Below the pieces are notes generated by a model that was not told the origin of the DNA, ran no database searches, and worked only from the letters and a program-made list of their open reading frames with translations. Position numbers and translations under genes: made by a program. A stretch of 64,000 nucleotides of DNA, taken from NCBI RefSeq assembly GCF_013314975.1, contig NZ_JABTYH010000017.1, positions 1 through 64,000 on the forward strand, given 5' to 3'. Below, piece after piece: positions 45,639 to 53,264 of this stretch. The DNA is from Pseudarthrobacter oxydans. Its GTDB lineage: Bacteria; Actinomycetota; Actinomycetes; Actinomycetales; Micrococcaceae. The first letter of the stretch is position 1; each line of letters begins with the position of its first letter.

Positions 45639-45656
45639 TAACTGAAATTCAGGTTA
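45639..45656. promoter_or_regulatory. Palindrome between mcc operon and TetR gene (candidate TetR operator)
   Basis: TAACTGAAATTCAGGTTA contains the perfect inverted repeat CTGAA-A-TTCAG flanked by TAA and TTA (one extra G). It lies 60 nt upstream of the carboxylase beta start and 70 nt upstream of the TetR start, in an AT-richer island, as expected for a divergent TetR operator. Confidence 0.5.
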
Positions 45657-45697
45657 GTCTCGATTAACTGTGATGTCCAACACAACAGCTGCCTTGC

Positions 45698-45703
45698 TAG
45701 ACT
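45698..45703 (+). promoter_or_regulatory. -10 box (TAGACT) of the TetR gene
   Basis: TAGACT lies 22 nt upstream of the GTG at 45726, and a strong GAGGAGG Shine-Dalgarno sits at 45715-45721, so this is an ordinary leadered promoter. The TetR operator candidate lies about 45 nt upstream. Confidence 0.4.
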
Positions 45704-45725
45704 TCCGGGGTCCCGAGGAGGAATT

Positions 45726-46415
45726 GTGCCAAGCACCGACGCCGCTGCGGCAAGCAGCACGACCCGGCCCGGCAGCGCAACCCAGCCCGGCAGCGCACCC
45801 GAGTCCACCGGCCCAACCCAGCGCAGCCGGGCCAAGGAGAACCGCCGCCAGGCGCTGCTGTCCGCTGCAGCTTCGCTGTTTGCGCTGCACGGGTTCAGCC
45901 GCGTCTCCCTGGAGGATCTGGGGGCTGCCGCCGGCGTCAGCGGCCCGGCCGTATACCGCCACTTTCCCGGTAAGCAGGCGGTCCTGGCGGACCTGCTGGT
46001 CACCGTCAGCCAGGAACTCCTGGACGGCGGACGCCGGGTGGCGGCGGAAAACGCCGATCCCCTGGCGGCCCTGCGCGGCCTGGTGGCATTCCAGGTGGAC
46101 TTCGCGCTGGTCAAGCCGGACGTCATCAGGGTCCAGGACAGGGATTTCAGCTGCCTCTCCGATGAGGACCAGGCGGCGGTCAGGACCCTCCAACGGAGCT
46201 ATGTGGAGGTGTGGGTGGAGGTCCTCGCGGATCTCCATCCGGAGACCGACGCTTCGGAGCTCCGGATGCGGGCCCATGCCACGTTCGGGCTCATCAACTC
46301 CACCCCCCACTCGGTGCGCAGCCACGGCCGGAAGATGGCGTCCGGAACCGCCCGGCCCCTGCTCGAAAGCATGGCCCTGGCCGCACTGCTGGCGGACTGC
46401 CGAACCACCCCCTGA
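45726..46415 (+). CDS. TetR-family transcriptional regulator of the leucine catabolic operon
   Basis: One-component repressor of 229 aa. After a 33-aa Ser/Thr/Pro-rich extension comes the TetR DNA-binding domain: NRRQALLSAAASLFALHGFSRVSLEDLGAAAGVSGPAVYRHFPGK (about 40-85). The C-terminal ligand domain has no fixed motif. It is divergent from the methylcrotonyl-CoA carboxylase operon, as the TetR regulator BkaR is in mycobacteria, so an acyl-CoA or keto-acid effector is likely. GTG 45726 has a very good GAGGAGG box. Confidence 0.87.
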   Translation: MPSTDAAAASSTTRPGSATQPGSAPESTGPTQRSRAKENRRQALLSAAASLFALHGFSRVSLEDLGAAAGVSGPAVYRHFPGKQAVLADLLVTVSQELLDGGRRVAAENADPLAALRGLVAFQVDFALVKPDVIRVQDRDFSCLSDEDQAAVRTLQRSYVEVWVEVLADLHPETDASELRMRAHATFGLINSTPHSVRSHGRKMASGTARPLLESMALAALLADCRTTP

Positions 46416-46420
46416 AGCCC

Positions 46421-46485
46421 GGAGTTTTTGTCCGGATATGCAGGCTTGAACCGGTGGGAAGCCTGCGGCTCCGGACAAAAACTCC
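46421..46485. terminator. Nested perfect palindrome between convergent TetR and bkdC genes
   Basis: Outer arms 46421-46436 and 46470-46485 are exact 16-bp reverse complements that include TTTTTG/CAAAAA. An inner perfect 8-bp stem pairs 46440-46447 with 46459-46466. The element starts 5 nt after both stop codons, fitting a bidirectional terminator with a second, independent hairpin inside. The same outer-plus-inner design occurs at 13998-14115. Confidence 0.8.
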
Positions 46486-46490
46486 AGGGG

Positions 46491-48014
46491 TCACACCATG
46501 GTCAGCACCAGGCCGGGATCAGCGAGGATGGCACCGACGTCGGCAAGGAAGCGTGAGCCCTGTTCGCCGTCCACCAGCCGGTGGTCGAAGGACAGGCTGA
46601 GGGTCATGACCTGGCGCAGGGCAACGTCCCCCTGGTACTCCCAGGGCATCCTGCGCACGGCCCCCAGGGCAAGGATTGCCGCCTCGCCGGGGTTGAGGAT
46701 GGGCGTGCCGGCGTCAATCCCGAAAACACCGATATTGGTGATGGAGATTGTGCCTCCCGTGAGGTCGGACGGAGGGGTCTTTCCGGCGCGGGCCGTGTCG
46801 GCGAGCGCTGACAGGGCTTGAGCCAGCTGGACAAGGGACAGCGAATCCGCGCCCTTGATATTGGGGACCGTGAGCCCCCGGGGCGTGGCGGCTGCAATGC
46901 CCAGGTTCACGTAATGGAACGTGACGATCTCCTGGTTCTCCCCGTCCCAGCGCGAGTTGAGGGAAGGATTGCGCCGGAGGGCGATCAGTACAGCTTTCGC
47001 GGCCAGGGTCAGCGGTGTGAGCTTGACGCCCGCGAACTCCCTGCCCTCCCGGAGCCTGGCGAGCAGTTCCATGGACGGCGTGACGTCGACAGTCAGGAAC
47101 TCGGTGGCGTGCGGCGCGGTGAAGGCACTCTGCACCATGGCGGCAGCCGTGAACTTGCGGACACCCTTGATGGCGGTGCGCGTTTCCCGCTCACCCTGGC
47201 CGGCCTTCCCGCCACCCTGATCCGCGGCAGCCTCGCCGGGCGACCCTGCCTCCGCGGACTGGCCGTCCATGAAGTGCCGGACGTCCTCCCGGGTTATCAG
47301 CCCCTGGGGTCCGGTACCGGTAATCCTGGCCAGGTCCACGCCAAGGTCTTTGGCCAGCTTCCGGACAGGCGGGGTGGACCGTGGGCGCTCGCCTGCGGGC
47401 TGGTCGGACGCAGCTGCGAGGTGCTCAACCGCGGGGGTTTTGCCTGTGCCGCGCATGGTTGCCGCGGGCGTCGTGTCAGCAGGCGCGGCCTCCCCACGCA
47501 TGGTTGCCGCGGGCCTGGTCTCCGCGGCAAAGGCATCGACAGGACCAGCCGCGGGGAAGGTCCGCGGGCGCCGCACGGGCCGGCCGGTGCTTTCGACGAC
47601 GGCACCGTAGCCTACGAGGTTAGGCTCCCTCCGGGGAGTCCCGGCGGAGCTCTCCCCCGCTGCCTGCCCCGCCGCATCCCCTGCGCCCTTGCCCGCATCC
47701 TGGCCCGCATCCTGGCCCGAAGCGGCAGGGGCGCCTGCCGCCGAAGGTGCCGGGCCGGCGTCGTCCGCCACCTCGAAGGAGACGATCGGCTTGCCCACCT
47801 CCACAACGGTGCCCGGCTGCTCGTGGAGTTCCTTGATAACCCCGGCAAACGGGGACGGAAGCTCCACCACCGCCTTGGCCGTCTCAACCTCGGCGATCAC
47901 CTGGTTCAGCGAGACGGTATCGCCCACCCCCACTTTCCAGCTGAGGATCTCCGATTCGGTGAGGCCTTCGCCCAGGTCCGGCAGCCGGAATTCCTTGATC
48001 ATGGTCGCGCTCAT
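46491..48014 (-). CDS. bkdC: Branched-chain 2-oxoacid dehydrogenase E2 (dihydrolipoamide acyltransferase)
   Basis: Core of the BCKDH complex, 507 aa. One N-terminal lipoyl domain with the lipoylated lysine K47 in EVETAKAVVELP, a long Ala/Pro-rich linker holding the duplicated segment PAATMRG, a peripheral-subunit-binding domain (PPVRKLAKDLGVDLARITGTG), and the C-terminal catalytic domain with LSFDHRLVDGEQGSRFL (catalytic His). It ends GLVLTMV. Its ATG overlaps the E1 beta stop by 4 nt. E3 (lipoamide dehydrogenase) is not in the window and is probably shared from elsewhere. Confidence 0.94.
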   Translation of the reverse strand: MSATMIKEFRLPDLGEGLTESEILSWKVGVGDTVSLNQVIAEVETAKAVVELPSPFAGVIKELHEQPGTVVEVGKPIVSFEVADDAGPAPSAAGAPAASGQDAGQDAGKGAGDAAGQAAGESSAGTPRREPNLVGYGAVVESTGRPVRRPRTFPAAGPVDAFAAETRPAATMRGEAAPADTTPAATMRGTGKTPAVEHLAAASDQPAGERPRSTPPVRKLAKDLGVDLARITGTGPQGLITREDVRHFMDGQSAEAGSPGEAAADQGGGKAGQGERETRTAIKGVRKFTAAAMVQSAFTAPHATEFLTVDVTPSMELLARLREGREFAGVKLTPLTLAAKAVLIALRRNPSLNSRWDGENQEIVTFHYVNLGIAAATPRGLTVPNIKGADSLSLVQLAQALSALADTARAGKTPPSDLTGGTISITNIGVFGIDAGTPILNPGEAAILALGAVRRMPWEYQGDVALRQVMTLSLSFDHRLVDGEQGSRFLADVGAILADPGLVLTMV

Positions 48015-49021
48015 CCTTCCAGCCCGCTGAGGGAGTTCGGCCGGCCCAGGGCACGGTCTACGCCGTCCAGGATCCGGTCCAGGCCCGGCAGGTGGTGCAT
48101 CTCAAGCTTTGAGTAAGGGTAGGGAATATCGAATCCGGTGACGCGGACTGGTGCCGCCTCCAGGTGGTAGAAGCACCGCTCGGTAATACTGGCAGCCACT
48201 TCCGCCCCCAGGCCGCCCGACTGTGCGGCCTCGTGGGTGATGACCAGGCGCCCGGTCCTGCGGACGGAGGCCACAACTGTTTCGTAGTCCACGGGTGCCA
48301 GCGAGCGCAGGTCGATGACCTCGATGGAAACTCCTTCATCGGCAGCGGCCGACGCGGCGTCCAGGGCCGTCTTGACCAGCGGACCGTAGGCCACCAGCGT
48401 GACATCGGTGCCTTGGGTGAGGACGCGCGCCTCGCCCATGGACATGGGCGAAGTGTGGTCAAGGGACTCGTCAACGTCGCCTTTGTCGTGGTACCGCCGC
48501 TTGGGCTCGAAATAGAGCACGGGGTCGTCGCAGGCGATGGCCTGCTGGATCACGGTGTACGCGTCCTGCGGGCTGGAAACGGTGACGACGCGCAGGCCGG
48601 ACGTGTGCGTGAAATAGGCCTCCGGCGATTCGGAGTGGTGCTCGGGCGAGCCGATCCCGCCGCCGAACGGGACCCTGATGGTGATGGGCATCTTGACTGC
48701 CCCGCGGGTGCGGTAGTGGAGCTTGGCCACCTGGCTGACGATCTGGTCGAACGCCGGATAGATGAATCCGTCGAACTGGATCTCCACCACCGGGCGGTAG
48801 CCGCGGTAGGCGAGGCCAACGGCGGTGCCCACGATGGCCGATTCGGCCAGGGGCGTATCCACCACCCGGTGCGTGCCGAAGTCCTTCTGCAGTCCGTCGG
48901 TCACCCGGAACACGCCGCCGAGGGTGCCGATGTCCTCCCCCATGAGCACCACTTTGGGGTCGTTCTCCAGGGACTTCCGCAAGCCCGCGTTGATCGCGCG
49001 GGCAAAGGTCATCTGGGTCAT
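48011..49021 (-). CDS. bkdB: Branched-chain 2-oxoacid dehydrogenase E1 beta subunit
   Basis: Transketolase-like beta subunit of 336 aa. It shows VVLMGEDIGTLGGVFRVTDGL, DTPLAESAIVGTAVGLAYRGYRPVVEIQF and the DQIVSQVAKLHYRTRG segment with the K+-binding loop, and the C-terminal RLVITHEAAQSGGLGAEV and FDIPYPYSKLE stretches typical of branched-chain rather than pyruvate enzymes. ATG 49019-49021 shares a base with the E1 alpha stop (TGATG), giving a tightly coupled E1a-E1b-E2 operon. Confidence 0.94.
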   Translation of the reverse strand: MTQMTFARAINAGLRKSLENDPKVVLMGEDIGTLGGVFRVTDGLQKDFGTHRVVDTPLAESAIVGTAVGLAYRGYRPVVEIQFDGFIYPAFDQIVSQVAKLHYRTRGAVKMPITIRVPFGGGIGSPEHHSESPEAYFTHTSGLRVVTVSSPQDAYTVIQQAIACDDPVLYFEPKRRYHDKGDVDESLDHTSPMSMGEARVLTQGTDVTLVAYGPLVKTALDAASAAADEGVSIEVIDLRSLAPVDYETVVASVRRTGRLVITHEAAQSGGLGAEVAASITERCFYHLEAAPVRVTGFDIPYPYSKLEMHHLPGLDRILDGVDRALGRPNSLSGLEG

Positions 49022-50190
49022 CAGCGTGCACCTTCTTCTGCAACGGCTCCTGCGGGATCACCGAAGGTTGCCAGGTAACGGGCGTAGTGGTCCTGCTGCC
49101 GGTCCAGCCAGGAGTTGGGCGTGCTGTAGACGTTCCTGAAGACGTCGAGTGGCTCCGGGGCCGGCATGGTGGTGCAGCCCGCCCGCATCTCGCGTGCCAC
49201 GGCGTCGGCCTTGTCCTTCACCTGCTGCTGCAGTTCCTCCGTCAGCAGGCCCTTCCGTTCGAGGAGCGCGGCGATGCGGGAGATCGGGTCCCTGGCGGCC
49301 CAGTCCTCGAGTTCGTTGGCGTCACGGTAGCGCGTCGGGTCATCCGCCGTGGTATGCGGGCCCATGCGGTAGCTGACGGCCTCGATGAACGTGGGGCCGC
49401 CGCCACGGCGGGCCCGGTCCAGGGCCACGCGGGTGGCAGCCATCACGGCCAGGACGTCGTTGCCGTCCACGCGCAGGCTGGGGATGCCGAACCCGGCAGC
49501 CCTGTCTGCCAGCTGGATGTGCGACTGGAGCCGGACAGGCTCCGAAATGGCCCAGTGGTTGTTGGTGCAGAAAAACACCACGGGCACCTGGAAGCTTGCC
49601 GCGAAGACCATGGCCTCGTTGACGTCGCCCTCGCTGGTGGCGCCGTCGCCAAAGTAGGTCACGGCCACGGAATCGGCGCCGTCATTCTGGATGCCCATTG
49701 CATAGCCGGTGGCGTGGAGGGTCTGGGCGCCGATGATGATCTGCGGGGTGGCCATGTTGATGGTGTAGGGATCCCAGCCCGAGGACGCAGTGCCGCGCCA
49801 TACCCGGAGGATGTCCGTCAGGTCCACTCCCCGGCAGTAAGCCACCCCGTTCTCCCGGTAGCTGGAGAAGACAAAGTCGTCAGTGCGGAGCGCCCGGCCC
49901 GAACCGATCTGCGCGGCTTCCTGCCCCAGCAGCGGCGGCCAGAGCCCGAGTTCGCCCTGCCGCTGCAGGGCGGTTGCCTCGACGTCGATGCGCCGGATCA
50001 CGGTCATGTCCTCGTAGAGGGAACACAACTGCTCGTCAGTGACGTCCCTGACCCAATAGTCGAACTCCGGGTGGCTGATCCGCTCACCGGACGGAGTAAC
50101 CAGTTGGACCAAATCCCGCCCCTGTCCATGGGGGTGCCGGGCGCTGTCGGGGGCGGCTGGCCCGCCCTGGCCCGTTTCGTCTGTAGACAC
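49021..50190 (-). CDS. bkdA: Branched-chain 2-oxoacid dehydrogenase E1 alpha subunit
   Basis: ThDP-dependent decarboxylase subunit of 389 aa. Visible are GELGLWPPLLGQEAAQIGSG, the ThDP motif YFGDGATSEGDVNEAMVFAASFQVPVVFFCTNN, and the phosphorylation-loop-like region VSYRMGPHTTADDPTRYR. The N-terminus has about 30 polar residues before the fold. GTG 50190 is preferred; a GTG seven codons upstream is also possible. Neither has a strong ribosome-binding site. First gene of the bkd operon; a CRP-like palindrome lies about 95 nt upstream, shared with the divergent Lrp-type gene. Confidence 0.94.
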   Translation of the reverse strand: MSTDETGQGGPAAPDSARHPHGQGRDLVQLVTPSGERISHPEFDYWVRDVTDEQLCSLYEDMTVIRRIDVEATALQRQGELGLWPPLLGQEAAQIGSGRALRTDDFVFSSYRENGVAYCRGVDLTDILRVWRGTASSGWDPYTINMATPQIIIGAQTLHATGYAMGIQNDGADSVAVTYFGDGATSEGDVNEAMVFAASFQVPVVFFCTNNHWAISEPVRLQSHIQLADRAAGFGIPSLRVDGNDVLAVMAATRVALDRARRGGGPTFIEAVSYRMGPHTTADDPTRYRDANELEDWAARDPISRIAALLERKGLLTEELQQQVKDKADAVAREMRAGCTTMPAPEPLDVFRNVYSTPNSWLDRQQDHYARYLATFGDPAGAVAEEGAR

Positions 50191-50284
50191 GATAGCCCGC
50201 AACCTTCTCACGTCGTTGACCCGCGGTTTTGGGACTTGTGGCCCCTTCGGCCGCCGGCCGCCCGGGCGCCGTTGCCCCGGATAT

Positions 50285-50302
50285 TTGTGACCCTACTCAC
50301 AA
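50285..50302. promoter_or_regulatory. CRP/GlxR-type palindrome between bkd and lrp-like genes
   Basis: TTGTGACCCTACTCACAA contains TGTGA-N6-TCACA exactly, the core of Crp/GlxR-type cAMP-receptor binding sites, extended by one matching base pair on each side. It lies between the divergent bkdA start (50190) and the Lrp-type start (50386), where cAMP control of amino acid catabolism would be expected. Confidence 0.6.
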
Positions 50303-50340
50303 TGCTCAGGAGGTACAACTACCGGCGCGATCCCTGAGCA
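50303..50340. repeat. 8-bp inverted repeat next to the CRP-like site
   Basis: TGCTCAGG (50303-50310) and CCTGAGCA (50333-50340) are exact reverse complements separated by 22 nt. The pair abuts the CRP-like palindrome and precedes the Lrp-type gene, so it may be a regulator-binding site, for example for the Lrp-type protein itself. Confidence 0.4.
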
Positions 50341-50371
50341 AAATGCTCTGCGGGAGGGCACGGGACCGTGC

Positions 50372-50377
50372 TAGCGT
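50372..50377 (+). promoter_or_regulatory. -10 box (TAGCGT), probable leaderless promoter of the Lrp-type gene
   Basis: TAGCGT is followed by an 8-nt spacer and ATG 50386, with no Shine-Dalgarno sequence. Confidence 0.45.
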
Positions 50378-50385
50378 TGCGCATT

Positions 50386-50859
50386 ATGCAAGCCTTGGAT
50401 GGCACCGACGCCCGCCTGCTCTCCGCCCTGGCCCAGGATGCCCGGCAAACGGTGGTGGCCCTGGCCCAGAAGCTGGGCCTCTCCCGGAACACCGTGCAGG
50501 CGCGGATGGCGCAGCTGGAGAAGAAACACGTCTTCCTGTCCTTCGAACGGCGCATCAATCCGGCGGCCCTGGGCTACCCGCTGATGGCCTTCATCTCCGT
50601 CCATGTCCAGCAGCAGCGGCTCGCCCTGCTGGCGAAGGAACTCGCAGACATTCCCGAGATCCTCGAAGGATATGGCCTGACCGGTTCGGCGGACCTGCTG
50701 CTGCGCGTGGTGGCGCTGGACGCCGAGGACCTGTTCAGGATCAACGGGAAAATCCTGGCGTGCGAAGGGGTGGACCGGACCGATACGGCGCTTGCCATGG
50801 GAGAACTTATTCCCTTCCGCGTCCAGCCCCTCCTTGAACGCGGCCCCGGACGCACCTAA
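50386..50859 (+). CDS. Lrp/AsnC-family transcriptional regulator
   Basis: Feast/famine regulator of 157 aa. The N-terminal helix-turn-helix is clear (DARLLSALAQDARQTVVALAQKLGLSRNTVQARMAQLEK), followed by a RAM ligand-binding domain (YPLMAFISVHVQQQ, EILEGYGLTGSADLLLRVVALD). It is divergent from bkdABC, the placement of BkdR-type activators that respond to branched-chain amino acids, so bkd control is the favoured role. ATG 50386 is chosen because of the promoter position; an in-frame start 6 codons upstream overlaps the -10 box. Confidence 0.9.
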   Translation: MQALDGTDARLLSALAQDARQTVVALAQKLGLSRNTVQARMAQLEKKHVFLSFERRINPAALGYPLMAFISVHVQQQRLALLAKELADIPEILEGYGLTGSADLLLRVVALDAEDLFRINGKILACEGVDRTDTALAMGELIPFRVQPLLERGPGRT

Positions 50860-51015
50860 CAGCCGGCGCGCTTTCGCGGAACACACGACGCCGGGGCCGG
50901 GCTGGAGCACGACGGCGGCGCCGCACGCTATAGGCTGAATGCCAGTTAATCGGCGGCAGGCACAGCGCCCCGCCTCCAGGCGGTGCCATGCACCATTTTC
51001 CGGAAAGGCTCCACC

Positions 51016-51570
51016 TTGAGCACTCCCCAGGAACCGTTTCCGCCGGGCCGCGCCGGCGCCGCGTCCCCGCAGCCGGCACAGCCTTCCCGCTACGGGCAGG
51101 ACCAGGGGTCCCCGTTTGGGCTCCCGGGGCAGCCCCCGCCGAAGAGCCGGCGGAAACTGTGGATCATCCTGGCGGGCGCCGGCGGCGTCCTGCTGCTGGT
51201 GGTCCTGGGCATCGTCATTCTGGTGAACGTGGTGGGCGGCGCCACCAACCAGGCCAGGGGCCTGGCTGACGGTTTCACCAAGCTGGTCCTCGCCGGGGAC
51301 AGCTCCAGGGCCTACGACGAGTACCTTGACCCCGCCCTGCAGGAGCAGCTGTCCAAGGAGGCCTTCATTGAAGGCGTCAACAGCCTGGAGATGGATGAAA
51401 CCTGCACGCCGGACTACAGCGACCTCAAGGTGGCCACCGAGAACGGCGTTAAGTCGGCGGATATCGCGGGCCTGATCACCTGCGACGGCAAAAACGTGGA
51501 CCTTGCCTACCGTTTCGAGGGCACTGACGATCTCAAGATGACCAACATCAAGCTGCGGCCGGCAGCGTAG
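51016..51570 (+). CDS. Membrane-anchored protein of unknown function (DUF4878-like C-terminus)
   Basis: The 184-aa product has a Pro/Gln/Gly-rich cytoplasmic N-terminus (about 40 aa), one membrane segment (about 44-66, KLWIILAGAGGVLLLVVLGIV) and an extracytoplasmic domain with FTKLVLAGDSSRAYDEYLDPALQEQLSKEAF and two cysteines (C in DETCTPDY and LITCDGK) that may form a disulfide. The shape is that of small actinobacterial secreted proteins with DUF4878/NTF2-like folds; no function is known. TTG 51016 with GGAAAGG upstream is the likely start. Confidence 0.72.
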   Translation: MSTPQEPFPPGRAGAASPQPAQPSRYGQDQGSPFGLPGQPPPKSRRKLWIILAGAGGVLLLVVLGIVILVNVVGGATNQARGLADGFTKLVLAGDSSRAYDEYLDPALQEQLSKEAFIEGVNSLEMDETCTPDYSDLKVATENGVKSADIAGLITCDGKNVDLAYRFEGTDDLKMTNIKLRPAA

Positions 51571-51581
51571 TCCCGGCCGGC

Positions 51582-51634
51582 ACAACAAAGCCTCCGCGCC
51601 GGGGAACTGCTCCCCGGTGCGGAGGCTTTGTTGT
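51582..51634. terminator. Bidirectional terminator, 24-bp stem
   Basis: The arms starting ACAACAAAGCCTCCGC (51582) and ending GCGGAGGCTTTGTTGT (51634) form a 24-bp stem with one G-T pair and a 5-nt loop. The U-rich ends (TTTGTTGT on the plus strand and its equivalent on the minus) serve both convergent genes, the DUF4878-like gene and the symporter gene. Confidence 0.88.
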
Positions 51635-51647
51635 TGCTGCCGTCAGG

Positions 51648-53264
51648 TCAGTGGTCGACGGCCTTTTCGGCACCCACCCCCGTAAGGGAGCGGACTTCCA
51701 TTTCGGCCTGCTTGGCCGTGTCCTCCCGATTCTTGTCGAGCGTCGTTCCGAGCCAGCCCAGGAAGAAGGCGAGGGGGATGGACACGATGCCCGGGTTGCT
51801 CAGCGGGAAGAGTGCGAAGTTGGCGTCCTTGATCATGGATGTTGCTCCGCCGGAAACCACCGGCGAGAAGATGATCAGGATGATCGCGGAACCCAGGCCG
51901 CCGTACATGCTCCAGACTGCACCCTGGGTGGTGAACTTCCGCCAGAACAGGGAGTAGACGATCGTGGGCAGGTTGGCGGAGGCGGCGACGGCGAAGGCGA
52001 GCGCCACGAGGAACGCCACGTTCTGTCCGTTGGCAAGGATGCCGCCCAGGATGGCGAGAACGCCGATGACCACAACGGTGCGCCGGGCCACCTTCACCTC
52101 GGTGTCGGCGTCGGCCTTGCCCTTGGAAATGACGCTGGCGTAGATGTCATGGGCAAAGGAAGCGGCAGCCGTGATGGTCAGGCCGGCCACAACGGCCAGG
52201 ATGGTGGCGAAGGCCACAGCTGAGATGAAGCCCAGCAGAAGCGGCCCGCCCAGGTAGAAGGCCAGCAGCGGGGCGGCCGAGTTCACGCCGCCCGGTGCGC
52301 CCTTGATGGTCTCGGCACCAACCAGGGCAGCTGCACCGTAACCAAGCACCAGGGTGAAGAGGTAGAACAGGCCGATCAGCCAGATTGACCACACCACGGA
52401 CTTGCGGGCTTCCTTGGCCGTGGGGACCGTGTAGAAGCGCATGAGTACGTGAGGCAGCGCTGCCGTGCCCAGGACCAGTGCGAGGCCGAGTGACATGAAG
52501 TCGATCTTCGAGGTTTCCGTCTTGCCGTACTGCAGGCCGGGATTCAGCACAGCCGGGTTGTTGGCCGTTTCCACTGCGGCGCCCAAGAGGCTGGAGAGGT
52601 TGAAGCCGTAGATGGCCAGGACCCAAATGGTCATGACGGCTGCGCCTGCGATGAGCAGGATCGCCTTGATGATCTGCACCCAGGTTGTGCCCTTCATGCC
52701 GCCGATCAGGACGTACATGATCATCAGGGCGCCGACGACGATGATTACCAGGGCCTGTCCGCCCCAGTCGCTGATGCCAAGGAGCAGGGAGATCAGGCTG
52801 CCTGCTCCTGCCATCTGGGCCAGGAGGTAGAAGAAGCAGACTGCGAGGGTGGAGATGGCGGCGGCGATGCGGACGGGCCGCTGCTTCAGCCGGAACGACA
52901 GCACATCGGCCATGGTGAACTTGCCGGTGTTGCGCAGGAGCTCGGCCACGAGCAGGAGCGCGACGAGCCAGGCCACAAGGAAGCCGATGGAGTACATGAA
53001 GCCGTCATAGCCGTTGATGGCGATGGCGCCGGTGATGCCCAGGAAGGAGGCTGCGGAGAGGTAGTCGCCGGCGATGGCGGTTCCGTTTTGCGAGCCGGTG
53101 AAGGAGCGGCCGGCGGCGTAGTAGTCCGCGGCGGTTTTGTTGTTCCGGCTGGCGCGCAGCACGATCACCATGGTCACGGCCACGAAGATGCCGAAGATTC
53201 CCATGTTGAGCAGCGTGGTGTCCTTGAGGGCGGCCACGTCCACCGCTGCGGCGATGCCGATCAT
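51648..53264 (-). CDS. actP: Sodium/solute symporter, cation-acetate (ActP) type
   Basis: SSS-family transporter of 538 aa with about 13 membrane segments, moving acetate, pyruvate, propionate or similar monocarboxylates with Na+ or H+. ActP-type signatures are YYAAGRSFTGSQNGTAIAGDYLSAASFLGI (TM1-2 ion site region), LRNTGKFTMADVLSFRLKQRPVR and LGTAALPHVLMRFYTVPTAKEARKS. ATG 53262-53264 overlaps the upstream DUF485 gene stop by 4 nt, the usual actP-yjcH arrangement. A CRP-like site lies upstream of the pair. Exact substrate is not set by sequence. Confidence 0.92.
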   Translation of the reverse strand: MIGIAAAVDVAALKDTTLLNMGIFGIFVAVTMVIVLRASRNNKTAADYYAAGRSFTGSQNGTAIAGDYLSAASFLGITGAIAINGYDGFMYSIGFLVAWLVALLLVAELLRNTGKFTMADVLSFRLKQRPVRIAAAISTLAVCFFYLLAQMAGAGSLISLLLGISDWGGQALVIIVVGALMIMYVLIGGMKGTTWVQIIKAILLIAGAAVMTIWVLAIYGFNLSSLLGAAVETANNPAVLNPGLQYGKTETSKIDFMSLGLALVLGTAALPHVLMRFYTVPTAKEARKSVVWSIWLIGLFYLFTLVLGYGAAALVGAETIKGAPGGVNSAAPLLAFYLGGPLLLGFISAVAFATILAVVAGLTITAAASFAHDIYASVISKGKADADTEVKVARRTVVVIGVLAILGGILANGQNVAFLVALAFAVAASANLPTIVYSLFWRKFTTQGAVWSMYGGLGSAIILIIFSPVVSGGATSMIKDANFALFPLSNPGIVSIPLAFFLGWLGTTLDKNREDTAKQAEMEVRSLTGVGAEKAVDH

